Shown one piece after another: positions 8,520-16,924 of a stretch of 64,000 nt of DNA (position 1 is its first letter; every line of letters starts with the position of its first letter). The translations under genes were made by a program, and so were the position numbers. Location: the NCBI RefSeq assembly GCF_017873415.1, contig NZ_JAGGKD010000004.1, positions 248,001-312,000 on the forward strand, in the 5' to 3' direction. Under the pieces are notes generated by a model. The model had not been told where the DNA came from, did no database searches, and worked only from the letters and a program-made list of their open reading frames with translations. Source of the DNA: Methanolobus bombayensis (lineage in GTDB: Archaea > Halobacteriota > Methanosarcinia > Methanosarcinales > Methanosarcinaceae).

Positions 8520-11225
8520 ATGATCAACCGCTTCTCATCTCGCCGTGAACCTATGGATGCAACATTTCTCAACAAACGCCTTGAAGGTGCCAGGAAGTAT
8601 GACAGAATAGCAGGCTATTTCAGTTCATCCATTCTTGAGGTTGCTGGAGAAGCACTGGATTCTGTTGAAGGAACTGTACGTGTTGTATGTAACTCACAGC
8701 TTGAACCAGAGGATGTTAAAACTGCACGTGCGGCTCTTGCAGCCATAAGGAAAGAGTGGTGTGCAGAGGAACCTGAAAAAATAGGTGACGAGGCACGTGG
8801 CAGATTCTTGAAGTTGTATCAGTATCTCAAATCAGGGAAGCTACAGGTAAGGGTGCTTCCTGACAAGGCATTCGGTCTCATCCATGGGAAAGCTGGGGTC
8901 ATAACAAAAGCTGATGGAACAAAGACCGCATTCATGGGAAGTACCAACGAAACATTGTCCGCATGGAAGCGTAACTATGAGCTTGTATGGGAAGATGATT
9001 CTGATGATGCTATTAACTGGGTGCAGGAAGAGTTTGATGCGCTCTGGAATCATCCAGACTATAAGGTTCTTGCAGAATTTATCATAGAAGACATTGGAAG
9101 GATAGCAAAGCGTGAGGTTATTCCATCCATTGTGGAATGGCAGAAACAACCAGAACCCGCTTCAGCTATTGTGGAAAGTCCTGTATACAGGAAAGAATTC
9201 GGACTTTGGGAACATCAGAAGTACTTCATTGACCTTGCCTTCAAGGCACATCAGACTGAGCATGGAGCTCGCTTTGTCCTTGCAGACATGGTAGGACTTG
9301 GTAAGACCCTGCAATTGGCAATGACCGCACAGTTGATTGCTCTTACAGGAGACAAACCTATATTGATCCTAACACCTGCAACTCTGAGATGGCAGTGGCA
9401 GGATGAAATGAAAGAACACCTGGATCTTCCATCTGCTGTCTGGGACAATGGTAGATGGGTAGATGAAGAAGGCATCGAATATCCGAAATATGGTGATGAA
9501 GGCATACTTAAGTGCCCACGAAGAATAGGCGTGCTCTCTTATGGTCTGATAACTCATTCCTATGGGAACGAAAGGTCAACTATACCTGACCTCCTGTGTT
9601 CAAAAAAATATGATTGCATCATAGTTGATGAATCCCACAGAGCCAGAAGAAAGAATCTAGGTCCAACACACGAAAATGAAAAAGCAGAACCGAATAATCT
9701 TCTTGCTTTCCTTCAGGATATAGCTGGTAACACCAAAAGTATGCTTCTTGCAACAGCAACCCCTGTTCAGCTCTATCCTATCGAAGCATACGATCTATTA
9801 TCAATACTTGGCGGTGGAAAAAATGAATCTGTACTTGGCAATAAGTTCAGCAAATGGAGAACAGAGTCATTTGAATCACTGAACATCATCCAGGGAAATA
9901 TAACAAATAATGATGCGGAAAATGATCTATTCAAATGGATAGCAAACCCATTCCCTCCCGCATCAGAAGGAATAGATTATTCAATCCTAAGGCGTTCTCT
10001 TTCGGTTGAGGATTCAGTGGCAGTAGTTCCACCATCAAGATGGCTGGATTTGAGTCCATCTGATAGATCCAGACTTGAAAGGATGAAAAATGACTTTTTC
10101 CAGAAGCATAATCCTTACATCAGGCACATTGTAAGAAGAACAAGAGATTTCCTTGAAAATGAGAAGAACCCTGAAACTGGGGAGCCTTACCTGCAGAAGA
10201 TAGAGGTCAAACTTTTCGGAGAGGATGACAAAGATGCAATACCTCTCCCAATATATCTCCAAGATGCTTACAAGGCTGCAGAAGAATTCTGTCAATTACT
10301 AGGTGAAAGAGCAAAAGGTACAGGTTTTCTGAAAACCCTTCTTCTCAGGCGTGTAGGTAGTACACTGTATGCTGGAAAAATTACTGCAAGCAAAATGTTG
10401 GGTATCCGTGAGGATTCAGATTTAGATTCTGAAGAGGAAGAAGATGTTCAGAGAAGTGAGCTTTTTGAGAATATGTCTGAAGCAGAAAGAAGCCTATTGC
10501 TGAGTTTTGTTCGAATAATTGATGAGCACATGGATAATGATCCTAAATATGAAAAGGTTGTGGAAATCTTAAAAAGCGATAGATGGATTGATCGTGGTTG
10601 CATAATCTTTTCCCAGTATTATGATTCAATACAGTGGCTTGCTGACAAATTAAAAGAAGAGTTGGTTGACGAGAAAATAGGAATATATGCAGGCAGCAAC
10701 CGTTCTGGTATTGTAGAAGATGGAATTTTCAGGCGTGCTTCCCGTGAAGAGATAAAATCACTTGTACGTAAAGGTTCTATCAAACTTTTATTGGGAACAG
10801 ATGCAGCCAGTGAAGGTCTGAACCTTCAGACACTAGGTACTCTCATCAACCTTGACTTGCCATGGAACCCTACAAGACTCGAACAAAGAAAAGGAAGGAT
10901 ACAACGTATTGGCCAAGTGTATGATGATGTATGGATTTACAATATGCGTTATAAAGGTTCAGTAGAGGACAGAGTGCATGAACTCCTTTCAGACAGACTT
11001 GAAAAGATAAACTCACTCTTTGGCCAGATACCTGATGTATTAGAAGATGTCTGGGTAGATGTTGCATTGAACATGATCGATGATGCAATGAAAACCATTG
11101 ATGCTATTCCACCACGGCATCCTTTTGAAATGAGATATGATGTTATTCAGCCTGTAGATTGGGAATCATGTGCACAAGTGCTTGATAATCATGAGAAGAA
11201 ACAGCATCTCTTGAAGGGATGGTGA
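8520..11225 (+). CDS. SNF2-type helicase with N-terminal phospholipase D-like nuclease domain
   Basis: This is a 901-residue protein. The N-terminal ~180 residues carry one PLD-type HxK motif (HGKAGVI, ~121) with GSTNET ~20 residues later, as in single-HKD nucleases that dimerise. The SF2/SNF2 motor follows: Walker A VGLGKTLQL (~258), DESH box (~370), ATATP (~415), and motifs V/VI TDAASEGLNLQTLGT and EQRKGRIQRIGQ (~760-800). An acidic run (DSDLDSEEEEDV) lies near 635. AAGG at 8507-8510 precedes the ATG. It closes the cassette and is the likely DNA-translocating and cutting effector. Confidence 0.88.
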   Translation: MINRFSSRREPMDATFLNKRLEGARKYDRIAGYFSSSILEVAGEALDSVEGTVRVVCNSQLEPEDVKTARAALAAIRKEWCAEEPEKIGDEARGRFLKLYQYLKSGKLQVRVLPDKAFGLIHGKAGVITKADGTKTAFMGSTNETLSAWKRNYELVWEDDSDDAINWVQEEFDALWNHPDYKVLAEFIIEDIGRIAKREVIPSIVEWQKQPEPASAIVESPVYRKEFGLWEHQKYFIDLAFKAHQTEHGARFVLADMVGLGKTLQLAMTAQLIALTGDKPILILTPATLRWQWQDEMKEHLDLPSAVWDNGRWVDEEGIEYPKYGDEGILKCPRRIGVLSYGLITHSYGNERSTIPDLLCSKKYDCIIVDESHRARRKNLGPTHENEKAEPNNLLAFLQDIAGNTKSMLLATATPVQLYPIEAYDLLSILGGGKNESVLGNKFSKWRTESFESLNIIQGNITNNDAENDLFKWIANPFPPASEGIDYSILRRSLSVEDSVAVVPPSRWLDLSPSDRSRLERMKNDFFQKHNPYIRHIVRRTRDFLENEKNPETGEPYLQKIEVKLFGEDDKDAIPLPIYLQDAYKAAEEFCQLLGERAKGTGFLKTLLLRRVGSTLYAGKITASKMLGIREDSDLDSEEEEDVQRSELFENMSEAERSLLLSFVRIIDEHMDNDPKYEKVVEILKSDRWIDRGCIIFSQYYDSIQWLADKLKEELVDEKIGIYAGSNRSGIVEDGIFRRASREEIKSLVRKGSIKLLLGTDAASEGLNLQTLGTLINLDLPWNPTRLEQRKGRIQRIGQVYDDVWIYNMRYKGSVEDRVHELLSDRLEKINSLFGQIPDVLEDVWVDVALNMIDDAMKTIDAIPPRHPFEMRYDVIQPVDWESCAQVLDNHEKKQHLLKGW

Positions 11226-11267
11226 CGAATTCTTTCTGAATCAATTTATATTGAAGTGAGTTTTACC

Positions 11268-12221
11268 ATGAGAAAATGTAAGTGTGGAACGCAGTTAGAT
11301 TCTAGAGAATACTGTCATCACTGTCAGCAGTATATGGTCTCCTATAAGAATAAGACTGATTTTAAAAAAAGATGTAGTATTTGCAATAAGCTTTTTAGAG
11401 ATTTGTCTAACTATATGGATCATCTCAAAAATCATCCCCAATGTGATTATTGTCAGGAAAGATTCTTCTCAGAAGATGCACTAAAAAAACATCTTGAATC
11501 TAATCATACATGTCCTATATGTAATGAATACTATTGCTCTGTTTCAAAACACCTTGTCATGGCGCATCCTTATTGTGAGTTTTGTGATAAGAGATTTTTA
11601 AATCGGGATATTTTTAAAGAACATATGAAGGATCATCCAAAATGTGAGTATTGTGGAAATAATTTCCAGGACAAGATACATCTTGATTCTCATATACTGG
11701 AAAAACATCATTGTCACGTGTGTAACCAATATATTTGTAATGTTGAAGAGCACATCCGTGAGCAACATCCATTCTGTAACTTATGCGATCAGTATTTTTT
11801 TGATGCAAAATCTTATGAGCAACACAATCAGCAGAAACATACACATCAATGTACCTATTGTGACAAAATTTTCAAGCTCAAGGCAAGCTTAGAAAATCAT
11901 ATATCAAATAGTCATAAGTGTAGTTATTGTAACAAATATTTTAGTGAACTTAAACAGCACTTTATTGATGAACACTTTTATTGTGAACGCTGCAAGAAGC
12001 CATTTTTCAATGCTAATGATTATAAAAAAGACCAGAGCTTTCATAATATGGTTACATACAAATTTGTAGCTCCTTCGAAAGGACGTAAACAATCAAAGAA
12101 CACTTCTCGAAAAATATTTGGTGGAAAAATCGAATGCCAGTTTTGTCTCAAAACTTTTGCAAGTGAGAACGAGAAAGATGAACATATCAAAGCATTTCAT
12201 TCAAAACGAAAAAAAAGGTAG
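11268..12221 (+). CDS. Multi-C2H2 zinc-finger protein, copy 1 (11 finger units)
   Basis: Of 317 residues almost all are Cys/His fingers. An N-terminal ribbon (CKCG...CHHC) is followed by 11 Cx2C...Hx3-4H units. Finger spacing cycles as 12, 12 and 9 residues between the last Cys and first His, three times in a row (fingers 1-3, 4-6, 7-9). Finger 10 is degenerate and finger 11 ends in a basic tail. A GTG at 11256 gives a 4-residue longer form. I chose ATG 11268 because it aligns with the start of its paralogue and has GTGAG at 11256-11260 ahead of it. Arrays this long are rare in archaea. It is likely a nucleic-acid binder. The gene ends TAG-TAA. Confidence 0.85.
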   Translation: MRKCKCGTQLDSREYCHHCQQYMVSYKNKTDFKKRCSICNKLFRDLSNYMDHLKNHPQCDYCQERFFSEDALKKHLESNHTCPICNEYYCSVSKHLVMAHPYCEFCDKRFLNRDIFKEHMKDHPKCEYCGNNFQDKIHLDSHILEKHHCHVCNQYICNVEEHIREQHPFCNLCDQYFFDAKSYEQHNQQKHTHQCTYCDKIFKLKASLENHISNSHKCSYCNKYFSELKQHFIDEHFYCERCKKPFFNANDYKKDQSFHNMVTYKFVAPSKGRKQSKNTSRKIFGGKIECQFCLKTFASENEKDEHIKAFHSKRKKR

Positions 12222-12331
12222 TAAATATTTTCCTGTAATAATAATTTAAAACAGAAGTGTTAATGAGTCAGCATATGGATGCAGAAAACAAAAGAGCATG
12301 CCTAAAAATCATACAAAAAAGAGGTAGCAAT

Positions 12332-12550
12332 ATGATTGAATCGGTAGATGTAGATATAAGTGACTTTATTGACGACGGTGACATTATTTCTGAAACAGTA
12401 TATAATATTGACATAAACATTGAAATTGACTGGGATACTGTTGCAGAAAAAGTGCTTGATATGTACACGGGTGGTTTTGATATTGATGAAATTGTGCACA
12501 GGGTAAGAACAAATGAGAATAAATATCTAAAAGCATCTCAGGATTTTTAA
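12332..12550 (+). CDS. Small acidic protein between the two zinc-finger genes
   Basis: This encodes a 72-residue, strongly acidic protein rich in Asp, Ile and Val (MIESVDVDISDFIDDGDI, later ending KASQDF). The start ATG at 12332 has GAGGT at 12321-12325. Upstream in-frame ATG 12263 and GTG 12257 would lengthen it to 95-97 residues but lack a good ribosome site. It stops 1 bp before the second zinc-finger gene, so the two are almost certainly co-translated. The charge is opposite to that of the basic finger proteins. I do not recognise the family. A DNA-mimic or inhibitor-like partner of the finger proteins is only a guess. Confidence 0.65.
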   Translation: MIESVDVDISDFIDDGDIISETVYNIDINIEIDWDTVAEKVLDMYTGGFDIDEIVHRVRTNENKYLKASQDF

Positions 12551-12551
12551 A

Positions 12552-13643
12552 ATGTCTAATTGCAGATGTGGAAACAAATTAGATTCAAAAGGATACTGCC
12601 ATGAGTGTCAGCAATATGACACATCTCACGAAAAAAAAGACTTTTTTGAGAAAAGATGTGTCATTTGCAACAAGCTGTTTACTGATTTATCTTTCTATAT
12701 GGATCATCTTGAAACTCATCCACAATGTGACTTTTGTAAGGAACGTTTCATATCAAAAGAAAAATTGAATGATCATTATGATTCAGACCATAAATGTCCC
12801 TTATGCAATGAATATTATCGGTACCTTTCAGAACACATTTACTATACTCATCCTTATTGTGATGTTTGCAATAAGAATTTTTTAAATAATGATATTTATG
12901 AAGAGCATATGAAGAAACATCCTCAATGTACTTACTGTGACAAAAAATTCAAGGATGATTCTGCTCTTTATATCCACGTTCAAGAAACTCATAAATGTCA
13001 TGTCTGTTTGAAATATTTCACTGATGTTAGTGATCACTTGAATTCAAACCATTCCTTTTGTAGATTGTGTAATCGTTATTTTATTGACGAGAAACGATAT
13101 ACGCAACACATTGAGCTGGAACATACTCATAAATGTATGTACTGTAATACGTTTTTCAATTTCAAAGAGGAATTGGATACACATTTAAAAAATACTCACA
13201 AATGCAAAGCTTGCAAAGATTATTATACTGATCTTCGACAACACTTTATAGATAATCATTTTTACTGTGAAATCTGCAGAAAGCCTTTTTTTACAATTCA
13301 AGATTACAATTTTGATAAAAAAATGCATGAACATGTGGGAAAAATTATGCAACAAATTGAAAAAGAGAATAAAGAAATGCTTGCAAGAGCATTTCCAGAT
13401 GGTTTTCCCAATAAAAAAAAGAAAAACACAAAAAAAATAGAATGTCCTTTCTGCTCTAAAACGTTTCTATACGAAGAAGCAAGAGATAGGCACATAAAAG
13501 AAATGCATTCTCATGAAAAAACAAAATCGTCAAAAACTGTAAAGAAATCTAATAAATATAAATGTCCTTTTTGTGAAAGAAAATTTAAAACAGAGGAGGG
13601 AAAAAGTCAACATATAACAGCAGTTCATCCAAATAAATTGTAA
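12552..13643 (+). CDS. Multi-C2H2 zinc-finger protein, copy 2 (12 finger units)
   Basis: This 363-residue paralogue of the gene at 11.3 kb has the same N-terminal ribbon (CRCG...CHEC) and the same 12-12-9 spacing cycle repeated three times. A degenerate finger, a lysine-rich linker (~residues 270-300, KKKKNTKK) and two further classic fingers follow. The finger order and many non-ligand residues (for example MDHL and HPYC) match copy 1, so the pair arose by whole-gene duplication after the internal triplication. It probably binds DNA or RNA at a long site. It follows the acidic small ORF by 1 bp. Confidence 0.85.
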   Translation: MSNCRCGNKLDSKGYCHECQQYDTSHEKKDFFEKRCVICNKLFTDLSFYMDHLETHPQCDFCKERFISKEKLNDHYDSDHKCPLCNEYYRYLSEHIYYTHPYCDVCNKNFLNNDIYEEHMKKHPQCTYCDKKFKDDSALYIHVQETHKCHVCLKYFTDVSDHLNSNHSFCRLCNRYFIDEKRYTQHIELEHTHKCMYCNTFFNFKEELDTHLKNTHKCKACKDYYTDLRQHFIDNHFYCEICRKPFFTIQDYNFDKKMHEHVGKIMQQIEKENKEMLARAFPDGFPNKKKKNTKKIECPFCSKTFLYEEARDRHIKEMHSHEKTKSSKTVKKSNKYKCPFCERKFKTEEGKSQHITAVHPNKL

Positions 13644-13816
13644 TTAGAAATAAATCAAATAGTCCTAATTAATAAACAACTGTTTTTCAAAACTATTTTT
13701 ATGTTATTCATAAAAATAAAATATATTCGTATTTTCTTCCCCTCTATATAGGTAAAATAATTATGAACAAACAATATAGTAACTTTTATTAAGTTATACT
13801 TGTTTGATAGTTTAAT

Positions 13817-15751
13817 ATGTTAAAAACAATTCCCAACTTAACCAATAAAAAAATAGATATTTTTATCAAATGGTTAAGGGAACAAAAACTAAAAATGGAG
13901 AGAGATAGGTCAAAGCATATCGATGCAAATGTGACAAGTACTCGCTTCAAAATGGCAAAGAACCGCATTTTTTATTATGTTGATTTTCAAGTGTCTGAAA
14001 AAGACAGAGATATTATTGAAAGATACTATAATCCATTTGTAATCAGAGAAAACAAGACATTCAAGGTTCAAAATAAACATGCTTCCGATGCACTAAAAAT
14101 TAACCTGAGAACTGCAAATTCACCCTCTCACCCTTTAGGTGAACTTGGTTCTTGCATATTTAAAGCATCTTTAATAGATTTCAGGCTTGTTTTTGAGAAT
14201 GACCCTCATCTAAAAATAGGAGAAATTGCTACTGTATACGACGTTCCTCCAATAAAGAACATAGAAAGACAGATTGCTCTTTTGGAAGAATTAAAAAACA
14301 ATGATTCAGTATTGAAATCAATCTTATTTGGTACCTATGAACCTTTACCTTATTCTGAAAAGCCAATCAGTTTTGCCAATGACAAATTAAATAATGTTCA
14401 GCAGGAAGCTATTTTTAAAGCCCTGAATACGAATGATTTTCATTTAATATTGGGTCCTCCTGGCAGTGGTAAAACAACAATGATAAGAGAATTATGTGAA
14501 CATCTCATTCAGCAGGATAAAAGGGTTCTTCTCACATCCTGGATGAATGTTGCAGTTGACAATGCACTTGAATCTATTATCAGAAATAAGAAGTTTGGAC
14601 AAAGAGATATTTGTCGGATAGGATCAGGAGATTATAAGATCTCTGAATTAGTTCAGCCATACAGTTTATCAGATGACCTTTCAGAGCTAGCTAATAAAAA
14701 AATAGTAGGTGTTACTCTTGCAAGTGCATATCGAGCAAAGGACATAAACAAGAAAAAATTTGATGTTGCAATAATAGATGAAGCTGGAGCTGCTACAGTT
14801 CCACAAACACTTTTAGCACTGGACATAGCTGACAAATTTATACTTGTAGGTGATCACCTTCAGTTACCGCCAATCGTAAATGAGGCTGATGAAGAATGGA
14901 TGTGTAGCAGTCTGTTTGAAAATTTATGGAAAATGTATCCTGACAAACATACAATGATGAATGTTCAATATCGTATGCATAGATCAATAGCAAACATTGC
15001 ATCAGAGCTTGTTTATGATGATTTAGGTGGCATTATCACACCTGATTTCATGGACTCTAGAAAAACTCCATTGGATCAGGTAGACCTTGGAAGGTTTCAA
15101 CGATATGAACAACAAATTGTCGACAAAAATCTACCAGTTTGCTGGATTGATGTGGATGGTCAGGTAGAATGGAAGCATATGGGCCAGGCTTCTGCAAAGA
15201 ATCTGCTTGAAATAGGTTATGTGAAGAAAGTTGTTGAACTTTTAGTCGATTCTGGGGTCGGTCTCGATGAGATTGGAGTTCTTAGTACATATAGATTACA
15301 ATTATCGAACATAATGATCAACTTTGAAAAAGAAATTGATCATGGATTAGTGGTAGATACTATTCATTCTTTCCAGGGAAACGAAAAAGGTATCATCATA
15401 ATTTCTTTGGTCGAAAAGGATTGTAACAAAAAGATATTTTCAGATATCCGACTTCTAAATGTCGCAATCACCAGAGCAAAATATAAACTTATATTGATTG
15501 GCTCTAAGCAACTAGCAGGATCAAAAAGCACTTCAAAAGGCTTTGCAAAAATAATTCACTTCTCCACGACTATTTCTAAATCAAATGGCAATACTGGCTT
15601 TATATCAGGTAACACACTCAAACCTGCTAAAATAGAAGAACTTGTTGAAGAAAGCAAAAAGCAAGATCTAATGATAGATACTGTTAGTGAAATTGAAAGC
15701 GAGCGGAAGCGTTTAAAGTTGCCTCCTAAAAAACAATATTATAAGCGTTAG
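13817..15751 (+). CDS. Superfamily 1 DNA/RNA helicase of the UPF1/DNA2-like group
   Basis: This 644-residue SF1B-type helicase has all main motifs: Walker A GPPGSGKTT (~213), DEAGA (~321), GDHLQLPP (~346), QYRMH (~385), HSFQGNEKG (~517) and NVAITRAK (~548). A ~190-residue N-terminal region precedes the motor and may be a nucleic-acid-binding beta domain. It is preceded by a 173-bp AT-rich spacer, so it likely has its own promoter. Its TAG stop is in frame with the TPR gene downstream and no stop lies between them. In the defence-island context it is probably a nucleic-acid-processing component. Confidence 0.85.
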   Translation: MLKTIPNLTNKKIDIFIKWLREQKLKMERDRSKHIDANVTSTRFKMAKNRIFYYVDFQVSEKDRDIIERYYNPFVIRENKTFKVQNKHASDALKINLRTANSPSHPLGELGSCIFKASLIDFRLVFENDPHLKIGEIATVYDVPPIKNIERQIALLEELKNNDSVLKSILFGTYEPLPYSEKPISFANDKLNNVQQEAIFKALNTNDFHLILGPPGSGKTTMIRELCEHLIQQDKRVLLTSWMNVAVDNALESIIRNKKFGQRDICRIGSGDYKISELVQPYSLSDDLSELANKKIVGVTLASAYRAKDINKKKFDVAIIDEAGAATVPQTLLALDIADKFILVGDHLQLPPIVNEADEEWMCSSLFENLWKMYPDKHTMMNVQYRMHRSIANIASELVYDDLGGIITPDFMDSRKTPLDQVDLGRFQRYEQQIVDKNLPVCWIDVDGQVEWKHMGQASAKNLLEIGYVKKVVELLVDSGVGLDEIGVLSTYRLQLSNIMINFEKEIDHGLVVDTIHSFQGNEKGIIIISLVEKDCNKKIFSDIRLLNVAITRAKYKLILIGSKQLAGSKSTSKGFAKIIHFSTTISKSNGNTGFISGNTLKPAKIEELVEESKKQDLMIDTVSEIESERKRLKLPPKKQYYKR

Positions 15752-15793
15752 ACTACGCGGTTATTTTTAATTTATTCATGTGGGGATTTAATA

Positions 15794-16894
15794 ATGGATA
15801 GGTCAAGGGAACATCGTGAAAATGATGTAAGTCTCTTAGCACATTGGATTAATAAGGGAAATAAAGCAAAAAATGGAGATGAAGCGATTTCATTTTATGA
15901 TAAAGCTTTAGAACTGGATTATCGAAATCCAGATGCTCTTTTTGCTAAAGGATCTGCCTTATACAAGCTGGGAAAATATCAGGATGCATTGAAGTATCTC
16001 AATTATACTACAGGTAATGACAGGAATCATGCAGAAGCTTGGTATTTAAAAGGACTTGTTGTCGAAAAAATGGATATTCCTTTTAGTGCTATTAAATGCT
16101 ATAAAGAAACGGTCAGGATTGAAAAAGATCATATTGATGCATGGAATTGTATGGCTGATGTCTTATTTCGAGTTAAAAGATATAAAGAAGCAATTAAATG
16201 TTACAATACAGTTTTGAAATGTACTACAAAAGATGTAAAGTGCCATATAAACAAAGGTAGATGCTTTGCTAATATTGGAGAAATGCGTTTAGCTCATGAT
16301 AGTCTAAATAAAGCAATTAAAATAGATTCTTCCAATGCACTTGCTTATCATTTAAAAGGAAAAATATTTAAACTAGAAGGTAAAAATAATTACGCTACAA
16401 AGTATTTTGAGTTACGTGATTTCTATTCAATATTATGTCCAAATTGCCATAAAAGACTTTTAAGTAACTCTTCTAACTGTCCATATTGTTCTACCAGATT
16501 ATTTAACAATTATACAAACCCTGACTTATATTCAGGATATTATACTGAGTTTATTCCACCTGCCCCCGTAACAATAATGTGTAAAGTCTTTAATCTCCCT
16601 TGGGGGATGTATAAATACAATAAAGGAGCCGATGCAAGCCTTGATGATATTAGATTAAAACAAATTCAGATGAGACTTACTAATAAGACATACTGTTGCG
16701 AAACGTGCAAATATTTTGTTGCTTCAGTTGCATGTGATTATAAACAGACAAAAGTAAATCCTAAGGCAATCTGTAAACATTTTGAACCTAAGAAAAATGC
16801 AGATTTTGTGAAACCATCAAACGAACCAAAGAAACACGAAAAGAAAGCTGTTGAAAAAGACTATCAATTTATATCTGAAAGAAAAACAAACTGA
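15794..16894 (+). CDS. TPR-repeat protein with zinc ribbon
   Basis: This 366-residue protein has about five tetratricopeptide repeats in residues ~12-210 (for example DEAISFYDKALELDYRNP and YKEAIKCYNTVLKC). A zinc ribbon CPNC...CPYC follows at ~214-235, then a second Cys/His group near 300-335 (CCETCKYF...CKHF), and a lysine-rich tail. TPR arrays bind protein partners, so this is likely an adaptor. It starts at ATG with GGGGA upstream, 42 bp after the helicase TAG stop and in the same frame. It converges on mcrC, whose end is 30 bp away. The exact function is unknown. Confidence 0.75.
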   Translation: MDRSREHRENDVSLLAHWINKGNKAKNGDEAISFYDKALELDYRNPDALFAKGSALYKLGKYQDALKYLNYTTGNDRNHAEAWYLKGLVVEKMDIPFSAIKCYKETVRIEKDHIDAWNCMADVLFRVKRYKEAIKCYNTVLKCTTKDVKCHINKGRCFANIGEMRLAHDSLNKAIKIDSSNALAYHLKGKIFKLEGKNNYATKYFELRDFYSILCPNCHKRLLSNSSNCPYCSTRLFNNYTNPDLYSGYYTEFIPPAPVTIMCKVFNLPWGMYKYNKGADASLDDIRLKQIQMRLTNKTYCCETCKYFVASVACDYKQTKVNPKAICKHFEPKKNADFVKPSNEPKKHEKKAVEKDYQFISERKTN

Positions 16895-16924
16895 AATAAC
16901 ATCTCTGTCTTTTTAGTATCTTGT

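Noticed and set aside
8122-8575. Antisense open frames over the end of the methyltransferase and start of the helicase gene
   Set aside because: Both overlapping genes on the + strand have clear motifs and ribosome sites; the antisense translations look like composition shadows.
12213-12224. TAG-TAA at the end of the first zinc-finger gene as a pyrrolysine codon
   Set aside because: Readthrough would add a single residue before TAA, so there is no evidence for function.
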